Origin: Palsa-504 sp963753225
GTDB taxonomy: Bacteria; Actinomycetota; Actinomycetes; Streptosporangiales; Streptosporangiaceae
NCBI GenBank assembly: GCA_963753225.1
Contig: CAVWBQ010000001.1
Coordinates: 1 to 64,000, forward strand
Length of the DNA: 64,000 bases
Direction: 5' to 3'
Made by a program: the position numbers and the translations under genes. Under the pieces are notes generated by a model. That model worked only from the letters and a program-made list of their open reading frames with translations. It had not been told where the DNA came from and ran no database searches. Numbering within the stretch: position 1 is the first letter of the stretch; every line of letters starts with the position of its first letter. Shown here in pieces: positions 8,041 to 14,398 of the stretch.

Positions 8041-8841
8041 TCACACCACCGGCAGCCAGTAGCAGCGCTCCTCGGCGTAGACGGCGAACCCGGCCCGGAG
8101 CAGGATCGGCCCGGACGTCTCGACGCGCCCTTTCACCAGGGCCACCGTGGCGCCGTGGACACGGGCCAGCCGCAGCCGTTCGGCCAGCACGGCCCGGTAG
8201 GCACCGCGCCGCCGGTACTCCCGCAGGGTGACCGCGCCCCACAGCTGGGCCACTTCCCCGCGCAGCGTGCACCCGCCGACCGCGGCGGGCTCGCCCCGCA
8301 CCGAGGCCAGCACGCGGAAGCTGGACCAGGCCGCCAGGTCCCTGACCGCCTGGGCGTACTCACGGGCGAGCGCGGCACCGTCGGGCTCCTTTCTTCCCCA
8401 GCCGCGCACGGTGACCATCGACGCGGCCCGGAACGCGCGCTCGCCGGCGACCAGTTCGACGCTCACCTCTCCGGGGAGGGGCAACCCGGCATCGTCGCCG
8501 TTCAGCTCGCGCGCCATGATCTGCACCGTGTCGATCTGCTTGCCGCCGGCGGCGCGCAGCGCCGCCTCGGTGTCCGGTGGCAGGGTCGCGGACGAGACCC
8601 ACCAGGCCACCCCCGGCCTTCCCCACTGGCGCACCCGCCCGGCCACCTCGTCGATGACCTCCACCGCGGTCCGTTCCGACCGCGACCGGGTGACCTGGGC
8701 GGCGGGGAAGGTGGGGTCGAGCGCCCAGTCCGGGTAGCGGATGAGCCGGTAGTCATCGGTCAGCACCTCGGTGGCGCCGTCCGGGCGCCATTCCATGGCG
8801 ACCGCCGCGTCGAGCACGTGCCGCGGTGTCCACGAGCCCAC
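8041..8841 (-). CDS. GNAT family N-acetyltransferase
   Basis: A 266-residue protein with one recognisable acetyl-CoA-binding core in its C-terminal half: a beta-bulge strand at GEVAQLWGAVTLREY and the pyrophosphate loop RRRGAYRAVLAERL (Q/RxxGxG/A pattern). The remote strand is RAGFAVYAEERCYWL. The N-terminal 130 residues are less conserved and may be a degenerate second GNAT fold. The acceptor substrate is not evident. Its start abuts the remains of an MFS gene on the same strand. Confidence 0.8.
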   Translation of the reverse strand: MGSWTPRHVLDAAVAMEWRPDGATEVLTDDYRLIRYPDWALDPTFPAAQVTRSRSERTAVEVIDEVAGRVRQWGRPGVAWWVSSATLPPDTEAALRAAGGKQIDTVQIMARELNGDDAGLPLPGEVSVELVAGERAFRAASMVTVRGWGRKEPDGAALAREYAQAVRDLAAWSSFRVLASVRGEPAAVGGCTLRGEVAQLWGAVTLREYRRRGAYRAVLAERLRLARVHGATVALVKGRVETSGPILLRAGFAVYAEERCYWLPVV

Positions 8842-8849
8842 GCCTGACC

Positions 8850-9590
8850 TCCTCCGGTTCGGTTTCTTTTCTACCGAACGGGCCCGGCGCGTGCCCGCCT
8901 ATCGTGCGAGCCCCGATGGCGGCGCTCGCCGCGGCACCCAGCGCCAGGGCGAAGGCCAGGGCGAAGGCGAGGATGGGCCGGCTGCCGCCGGCACTGTGCA
9001 GCACCGGGCCGGCGAGCACCGCGCCGGTCATCGCGGCGCCGGCCGCCGCGCCGCCGTTCATGATCGAGTTCAGCCAGGCCTGTGTTTCCGTGCCGCTGCC
9101 GCTTGGGGCCGCGGCCGCCGCCCCGCCGAACAAGGTGGCCAGCGTCGGCCCCAGGAACAAGCCGGCCAGCGGGGCGGCCACGGCGAGCAGCGGGGCGTCG
9201 AGACCGGCCGCGGTGAGGCGGGTTCACCAGGCCTGCCGCTGCCGCGGTGCCGATGAGCAGCCCGGCCGGCGCCCCGGTCGCGGCGCCCGCCAGCAAGGCC
9301 AGCAGGGCCAGGGCGTAGCCCGCGGCGCAGCAGGCGGCGACCGGGACCAGCCCATGCCGGTCCGCCAGCCGGCCCCGCACCGGGCCCGTCACCGCCTGAC
9401 CCAGGGTGTAGCCCGCCACCACCAGGCCCGCGACCGCCATCGAGGCGTGCTCCGCCGCCACCAGCAGCACAGTGATGCTGACCATGCCCTGCGGCAGCCG
9501 GGCGCAGGCGTCCGCGATCGCGATCGCGAGGCTGCGCAACGCAGGTTCGCCGAGCAGCCCCCGGTAGGCGGCGACAGAAATGGCGTTCAC
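8850..9590 (-). pseudogene. MFS transporter remnant (internal deletion and frameshift)
   Basis: Residues encoded at 9590-9213 form the first four membrane spans of a major facilitator, including motif A (GRLADRHG). The frame then turns into Arg-rich nonsense after GLVNPP. A second frame from about 9211 to 8880 carries the last spans (LAGLFLGPTLATLFGG, QAWLNSIMNGGAAAGAA, FALAFALALGAAASAAIGA). About 110 plus 126 residues remain of the usual 400 or so, so roughly 160-170 residues were lost at the junction near 9212. The second frame has no stop of its own before it overlaps the GNAT start. Confidence 0.8.
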
Positions 9591-9784
9591 GCCGGGTCGC
9601 GGCCCCGGTGGTCGGTCATACCCGGCACGTCTAGCGAATCTAGCACCGGGATCCGCGGCCGCGCAGGGGTGAGCACACTCGAGTTCTCCCAGGTCCGCGG
9701 CGATAAGCCGGGTACTCGCCCCTCGTTTGCGGTGTCACCGGCGGCTACCATGAAGTCCGGCCATGATCAGCTGACCGGTGCCGC

Positions 9785-11740
9785 CTAAGAGTTGGCAACT
9801 GCTGATGGTTCTATCTTTGTCTGTCACCGAACGTATGTGCTAATCTGTTGTCGTGTGGTTGCAGGAGCATACCGAGCGAGGGCGCGCATTACCAGACGGC
9901 GTGTGGAAGTGGTTCGGGATGGACGTTGTTGGCGATGAAGACGACGTTGGGCATGATCACCGTGTCGGCGTGCACGAGATCGGTCTCGGCGACGGCGTGG
10001 TGGTTCCGGTGCTGCCGCCGTCTGTGCGGGTGGCGGAATGAGCCGTAGGCTGCGCCAGATCGCCGAGCCGTTTGTGGTGGCCCCTCCGGCCGGGGCCCGG
10101 GTGCGCACCCGGCTCCGAGTGTCGGATGCTGATGCGACGGTCCTGGCTAAGATGGGCAGGCACCTGGGTTCGCTGGCCGGGGCGGACCTGGCCCGTCGCT
10201 GTGCCGAGGGAGGTCTTGATTCCCACGGCCTGAAGGTGTCCCGCCAAGCACGCAAACAGGCGTTGACCGCTGGGTCGTCATCGCGCTGGGCGGGAGCGAT
10301 CACCCGTACAACCAATGACGCGTGGGGGCTGGCGGAACGTAACCTGCTCGCCGAGCGGGTGTCGCTGCGGGCGCGGGTCAAGAAGATCCGTCGCCGGCTG
10401 GGTGCGCCTGTCGCCGGCAGAGACGGCCGCACCCGCGGGTATGCGACACAGGGTGAACGCTGGGAGAAGCAGCAGCGCTTGCAGCGTCTGGAGGCCCGGC
10501 TGGCGGTTGCGGACGCCCGCTTGGAGGAGGGGCGCCTGTCGATCGTGCGGGGTGGACGGCGACTGGCCTGCTCTCGCCGCAACCTCGATGCCGGCCTGGA
10601 ACAGAGTGCGTGGCGGCAGCGCTGGGAGGCGAAGCGGTGGTTCATTTGTGCCGACGGGGAAGCTGACAAGAGGTGGGGAAACGAGACCATCCGCTGGCAT
10701 CCCGATGAGGGGTGGGTAGAAATCAAGCTGCCCGCCCCGCTCGCCCACCTCGCGAATCAGGCACATGGCCGGTACCGGCTGTCTTGCCCAATCGTGTTCC
10801 CTCACCGCGGAGGCGAGGTGGCTGCTCAGGCATCCTCGGGGGCGGTCCGCTACGACATCAGCTACGACCCCGGCCGCGACCGCTGGTATCTGGATGCATC
10901 GTGGAAAACAGGTAAAGGTGGCACGCCGAGCCTTCCCGAGCTGCGTTGCCATCCGGTACTGGCGGTCGACCTCAACGCCGGCCATCTCGCCTGCTGGGTG
11001 ATCAACTCCGACGGCAACCCGACCGGCCGACCGATCACTATCAGCCTTGACCTATCGGGCCTGGCAGCATCCACCCGTGACGGGCGGCTGCGCGGCGCGA
11101 TCTCCCAGCTGCTAGGCATCGCCGCCGAGTATGGCTGCCAGGCGATCGTCATTGAGAACCTCAAGTTCGAACAGTTCAGGGCCGAAGGGCGCGAACATGC
11201 AGGACACCGCCCCAGCCGCGGCCAGCGGGGCCGTGCGTTCCGTCGGCTCATCGCCGACATTCCCTCCGGGCGGTTTCGGGACCGACTCACCCAGATGGCC
11301 TCCAACCGCAGGGTAGCGATCGTGGCGGTTGATCCCGCCTACACATCGAAGTGGGGAACACAACACTGGCTCGCCCCCCTCAACCACCAGTTCTCGCCGA
11401 CCACCGTCTCCGGCCATCATGCGGCCGCGGTGGTGATCGGCAGACGCGGGCTCGGACAGCGAGCACGGCGAACGGCAAGGTGTGACCGGACCCGACCGGA
11501 GGATCGGAAACGGAGAGCTACTAGCCTCGCTACCGTGCGGCCCGCACCACCAGCACCGCTGGGGGTCTGTCCGGGCAGCGCACCAGGAAACCAGGGGACC
11601 GCAAGGCCCGAAGGCCACCGCCTGCACGGCGGTGTAAGACCCGACCGGCCGAACCGGCACCCCAGGCGACCAGGGCAGCGAAGACCGTTCGCGCCGCCCG
11701 ACAGCCGTCATCAGCCCACGCTGATAGACGCCGATGAGTT
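9785..11740 (+). mobile_element. TnpB-related insertion element (IS200/IS605-IS607 accessory type), boundaries approximate
   Basis: The element comprises a distinctly AT-richer leader (about 9785-9870), a 62-codon ORF and a TnpB-related gene joined by an ATGA overlap. No transposase (Y1 or serine recombinase) is present, so the copy is non-autonomous. The right end is placed near 11740 because the TnpB-like sequence loses family character there and the next gene begins at 11755. Terminal palindromes and a target duplication were not identified by eye. Confidence 0.6.
9853..10041 (+). CDS. small ORF coupled to the TnpB-related gene
   Basis: A 62-residue acidic ORF starting at GTG 9853 (MWLQEHTERG) and ending with VVVPVLPPSVRVAE. 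Its stop overlaps the start of the TnpB-related gene in an ATGA, implying translational coupling. Its composition (Asp/Val/Gly, few Lys) is ordinary for a folded small protein. A start at 9848 in another frame is a shadow. No family is recognised. It could be a real accessory protein or a leader peptide that only drives reinitiation. Confidence 0.5.
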   Translation: MWLQEHTERGRALPDGVWKWFGMDVVGDEDDVGHDHRVGVHEIGLGDGVVVPVLPPSVRVAE

Positions 11741-12347
11741 AGGAACGGTGCCTCGTGAAATTCGTCCAGTACTACCTCGACTGCCTGTCCCAGGCTTCCT
11801 ACCTGATCGGCGACGAGACCACCGGGCGCGCGGCCGTGGTAGACCCCAGGCGGGACGTCCAGGACTACCTGGACGACGCGGCCGCCAGCGGGCTGAGCAT
11901 CGACTACGTCATCGAGACCCACGTGCACGCCGATTTCCTTTCCGGGCACCTGGAGCTGGCCGCCGCGACCGGCGCCGCCATCGTCTACGGGGAGGTCGCG
12001 GACGTGCACTTCCCGCACCGCAAGGTGGCCGACGGCGAGCGCATCGAGCTCGGCCAGGTCGGCCTGGAGTTCCTGGCCACCCCCGGGCACACGCCCGAGT
12101 CGGTCTGCATCGTGGTGTGGGAGTCACCCGGCGCGGACGCGCCGTACGGCGTGCTGACCGGGGACACCCTGTTCATCGGGGACGTCGGCCGCCCGGACCT
12201 GCAGGGCGCGCAGGGACTGAGCGCCGAGGTCATGGCCCGTCAGCTCTACCGGTCGCTGCACACCAGCCTGCTCACCCTGCCCGACGCCACCCGGGTGTAT
12301 CCGGCCCACGGGGCGGGGTCCGCTTGCGGCAAGAACCTGTCCACTGA
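10038..12347 (+). CDS. TnpB-related RuvC-fold protein, frame open past the element end
   Basis: The first 490 or so residues are a TnpB-related protein: an N-terminal Arg/Lys-rich helical RNA-binding-like region (RARVKKIRRRLG), then a split RuvC core with Asp311 (VLAVDLNAG) and Glu373 (AIVIENLKF). The third acidic residue of active TnpB (DxNAA) is replaced in SGHHAAAVVIGRRGLG (about 459-473), and the zinc-ribbon CxxC pairs are absent (DPAYTSKWGTQHW). From about residue 570 the frame is low-complexity. It runs 593 nt into the rhodanese gene in a different phase before a stop, so the biological C-terminus is probably lost or ends near 11740. Start is the ATG at 10038. Confidence 0.65.
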   Translation: MSRRLRQIAEPFVVAPPAGARVRTRLRVSDADATVLAKMGRHLGSLAGADLARRCAEGGLDSHGLKVSRQARKQALTAGSSSRWAGAITRTTNDAWGLAERNLLAERVSLRARVKKIRRRLGAPVAGRDGRTRGYATQGERWEKQQRLQRLEARLAVADARLEEGRLSIVRGGRRLACSRRNLDAGLEQSAWRQRWEAKRWFICADGEADKRWGNETIRWHPDEGWVEIKLPAPLAHLANQAHGRYRLSCPIVFPHRGGEVAAQASSGAVRYDISYDPGRDRWYLDASWKTGKGGTPSLPELRCHPVLAVDLNAGHLACWVINSDGNPTGRPITISLDLSGLAASTRDGRLRGAISQLLGIAAEYGCQAIVIENLKFEQFRAEGREHAGHRPSRGQRGRAFRRLIADIPSGRFRDRLTQMASNRRVAIVAVDPAYTSKWGTQHWLAPLNHQFSPTTVSGHHAAAVVIGRRGLGQRARRTARCDRTRPEDRKRRATSLATVRPAPPAPLGVCPGSAPGNQGTARPEGHRLHGGVRPDRPNRHPRRPGQRRPFAPPDSRHQPTLIDADELGTVPREIRPVLPRLPVPGFLPDRRRDHRARGRGRPQAGRPGLPGRRGRQRAEHRLRHRDPRARRFPFRAPGAGRRDRRRHRLRGGRGRALPAPQGGRRRAHRARPGRPGVPGHPRAHARVGLHRGVGVTRRGRAVRRADRGHPVHRGRRPPGPAGRAGTERRGHGPSALPVAAHQPAHPARRHPGVSGPRGGVRLRQEPVH

Positions 12348-13113
12348 GAAGGCGTCGACCATCGGCGAGCAGCGCCGCAGCAACTACGCGCTGCGGCTCG
12401 GCACCGCCGAGGACTTCGTGGCCGCGGTCACCGAGGGGCAGCCGCCCCAGCCGGGCTACTTCGCCAGGGTGGCCGAACTCAACCGGGAATCCCACCGGCT
12501 CGCGGACATCGAGGAACCGCCGCTGCTGACGCTGGAAGAGGTGCTGCGGCTTCAGGCGGGCGGCGCGGCCGTGCTGGACGTCCGCTCCCCCGAGGAGTTC
12601 GCCCGCGGGCACCTGCGCGGCTCGGTCAACGTCGGCCTCGACGGCCGCTTCGCCGAGTACGCCGCGCAGGTCGTCGGTGGCGGCATCGTCGTCGTGTGCG
12701 ACCCCGGCCGCGCCCGCGACGCGCGGCTGCGCCTGGCCCGGGTCGGCCTGGACTCCGTCGCCGGGGCCCTCGACCAGCCGGCGTCCGCCTTCGTCGAGCA
12801 CCCAGAAACCACCGGCACCGCCAGCCGCCTGACCGCCCGCCAGCTGGCCGGCGCCCGTGCCGCCGTCCCCGGCCTGGTGCTGCTGGACGTGCGCGGCCCC
12901 GGCGAGCGGGAGACGGGCTGCATCGAGGACAGCGTGCACATCCCGCTCGGCCAGCTGCGGGACCGGGCGGGCGAGCTCGACCCGGCCCGCCCGGTCGTGA
13001 CCTACTGCGCCGGCGGCTACCGGTCCTCCATCGCGGCCAGCCTGCTCCGCGCCTCGGGCTTCGCTGACGTGTCCGACCTCATCGGCGGCTATCAGGCGTG
13101 GCAGGCGGCCTGA
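11755..13113 (+). CDS. metallo-beta-lactamase-fold persulfide dioxygenase fused to two rhodanese domains
   Basis: A 452-residue protein. Residues 1-240 are an ETHE1-like MBL domain with ETHVHADFLSGH (HxHxDxxSGH), TPGHTPES and TGDTLFIGDVGRPDL. Residues about 260-345 form a first rhodanese domain with DVRSPEEFARGHL and a Cys in its short loop (VVVCDPGRA). Residues about 360-450 form a second with the full active loop YCAGGYRS. It should oxidise glutathione- or mycothiol-type persulfides to sulfite and move sulfane sulfur. GTG at 11755 is the start. Just upstream is the end of the TnpB element, so its promoter may lie inside that element. Confidence 0.88.
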   Translation: MKFVQYYLDCLSQASYLIGDETTGRAAVVDPRRDVQDYLDDAAASGLSIDYVIETHVHADFLSGHLELAAATGAAIVYGEVADVHFPHRKVADGERIELGQVGLEFLATPGHTPESVCIVVWESPGADAPYGVLTGDTLFIGDVGRPDLQGAQGLSAEVMARQLYRSLHTSLLTLPDATRVYPAHGAGSACGKNLSTEKASTIGEQRRSNYALRLGTAEDFVAAVTEGQPPQPGYFARVAELNRESHRLADIEEPPLLTLEEVLRLQAGGAAVLDVRSPEEFARGHLRGSVNVGLDGRFAEYAAQVVGGGIVVVCDPGRARDARLRLARVGLDSVAGALDQPASAFVEHPETTGTASRLTARQLAGARAAVPGLVLLDVRGPGERETGCIEDSVHIPLGQLRDRAGELDPARPVVTYCAGGYRSSIAASLLRASGFADVSDLIGGYQAWQAA

Positions 13114-13172
13114 CCACACCGCCGCGGCCCGCTGTCGGATCTGGGGTGCTCTCGTTCGTGGTAACGACAAGA

Positions 13173-13191
13173 GGGCGCCATCGGGGCGCCC
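13173..13191. terminator. 7-bp hairpin between rhodanese and VOC genes
   Basis: Perfect arms GGGCGCC / GGCGCCC with a 5-nt loop lie 60 nt after the rhodanese stop and 25 nt before the VOC start. There is no T-tract. It may be a terminator, or a chance GC hairpin. Confidence 0.35.
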
Positions 13192-13215
13192 GCGCTACCC
13201 GCGAGGGAGCCAAAG

Positions 13216-13566
13216 ATGCCGCATCCAATCGTCCACGCCGAGATCCGGTCCTCGGACCCGGACGCCACCCGCAAGTTCTTCACCGATCTGCTCGGATGGA
13301 CCTACCCGGACCAGGGCGCGGTGCCCGGCTACACCTTCGTCGACACGGGAGTGCCAGGGGCGCTGTACACCGCGATCAGCCCGCTGCAAGGCGGCAGCGA
13401 CCTCGTCACCTTCTTCGTCGCAGTGGATGATCTCGACAGCGCCGTGAAACGGAGCGCGGAGCTCGGCGGCCGGGTCATCCAGGAGCCCCAGCACGTGCCC
13501 GGCGTGTCCTTTGCGCTAATCGCCGACCCCCAGGGCCACATCGTGGGACTGACTCACCAGGGCTGA
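13216..13566 (+). CDS. VOC (glyoxalase/bleomycin-resistance fold) protein
   Basis: A 116-residue single vicinal-oxygen-chelate unit of two beta-alpha-beta-beta-beta modules. Module 1 is IVHAEIRSSDPDATRKFFTD (His and Glu in strand 1). Module 2 begins TFFVAVDDLDSAVKRSAEL and ends with FALIADPQGHIVGL, the usual DPxGNxxxL/I end. The ATG at 13216 follows GAGGGAGCC. Such small proteins act as dimers. The substrate is not apparent. Confidence 0.85.
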   Translation: MPHPIVHAEIRSSDPDATRKFFTDLLGWTYPDQGAVPGYTFVDTGVPGALYTAISPLQGGSDLVTFFVAVDDLDSAVKRSAELGGRVIQEPQHVPGVSFALIADPQGHIVGLTHQG

Positions 13567-13580
13567 TGCAGTCCGGGTTC

Positions 13581-13610
13581 GAGCTCGGCGCGGTGAGCCG
13601 CGCCGGGCTC
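13581..13610. terminator. 13-bp hairpin between convergent genes
   Basis: Arms GAGCTCGGCGCGG (13581-13593) and CCGCGCCGGGCTC (13598-13610) pair with one mismatch around a TGAG loop. They lie between the plus-strand VOC stop (13566) and the minus-strand DsrE stop (13630). This is the position and shape expected of a bidirectional terminator, although it lacks T-tracts. Confidence 0.65.
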
Positions 13611-13629
13611 GGTTCCCGTTCTCCCCGCG

Positions 13630-13995
13630 TCAGTAGCTGAAGGTGGTCGCGCCCTCGTCGCCGATCCACTCCCACAGCTGGACGCTGCCCGCCAGCTCGG
13701 CGTTCGGGATCAGATCGCCCTTGTCCAGCTGCTTGGCGTTGAAGCAGACCGGGCAGACCATGAACCGGCCGCCTGCCTTCTCATACCGGGCCAGCAGGTC
13801 CGGCAGCGGCGGGCAGCCATCGCACGCCACCCCGGTCGCCACCCCGGCCAGGGCCAGCCGGACCGCCTCCTTGGCCTGGAACATCAACGTCGGCCGCCCC
13901 GCCTCGGCCGCGCCCACCGCCACCAGGAACGCCACCGTCACCTTCTCCGGATCCTCCAGACCCGTCGTCAGGCTGATCACTGCCTTGCCTGCCAT
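13630..13995 (-). CDS. DsrE/DsrF-like sulfur-relay family protein
   Basis: A 121-residue DsrE-fold protein. It has the N-terminal strand KAVISLTTGLEDPEKVTVAF and the GRPTLMFQAKEAVRLAL helix. Two Cys pairs, ACDGCPP and VCPVCFN, lie at about residues 59-62 and 81-84. In this family conserved Cys residues carry persulfide sulfur or bind metal. It converges on the VOC gene and lies near the persulfide dioxygenase/rhodanese, which is compatible with a shared role in sulfane-sulfur handling. That link is inference. ATG at 13995 follows GGGAGGCA. Confidence 0.85.
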   Translation of the reverse strand: MAGKAVISLTTGLEDPEKVTVAFLVAVGAAEAGRPTLMFQAKEAVRLALAGVATGVACDGCPPLPDLLARYEKAGGRFMVCPVCFNAKQLDKGDLIPNAELAGSVQLWEWIGDEGATTFSY

Positions 13996-14093
13996 TGCTG
14001 CCTCCCTCTCCGCGTTAGCACATTGCGCTGGTGAGGAGACGGTAAGGCGGCCACGGCCGCGCCCGATACCGTAGAACTACCGTATTCGGCGGG

Positions 14094-14354
14094 TTACTTA
14101 CGGCGGCGATCGGTGGCGCTGGCCACGTTCGCGACGATCACCGCGAACGGCGGGATCACCAGGGCCACCGCCGAGACGATCACGGCCGCCAGCACCGAGT
14201 ACCGGTCGATGACCGCCCAGGAGAGCACGAACAAGCCGATGCACGTCGCCATCAGCGCGAAGTACCAGCGCTTGTCGGTGCGCGACGGCTGCGGCCCTGG
14301 GTCGATATCGCTGCCCGTCACGAGCGTCGGATGCCCGGGGCCGCGCCGACTCAA
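14094..14354 (-). CDS. DUF3099 small membrane protein
   Basis: About 86 residues. Two adjacent membrane spans (WYFALMATCIGLFVLSWAVI and VLAAVIVSAVALVIPPFAVI) follow a polar N-terminus and end in a basic tail, matching the actinobacterial DUF3099 family. The 5' end is uncertain: the frame opens at TTG 14354, and a GTG at 14321 is an alternative. Neither has a convincing ribosome site. It is divergent from the helicase gene, leaving only 44 nt between them. No function is known. Confidence 0.75.
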   Translation of the reverse strand: MSRRGPGHPTLVTGSDIDPGPQPSRTDKRWYFALMATCIGLFVLSWAVIDRYSVLAAVIVSAVALVIPPFAVIVANVASATDRRRK

Positions 14355-14398
14355 ACGCGGCCGGCGCGGCGTACGGGTCCGCGGCGGCCGGGCTGGTT

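Noticed and set aside
5610..8231. 873-codon plus-strand ORF opposite the AceE-like gene
   Set aside because: Antisense shadow without family features; the opposite strand encodes clear thiamine-enzyme motifs.
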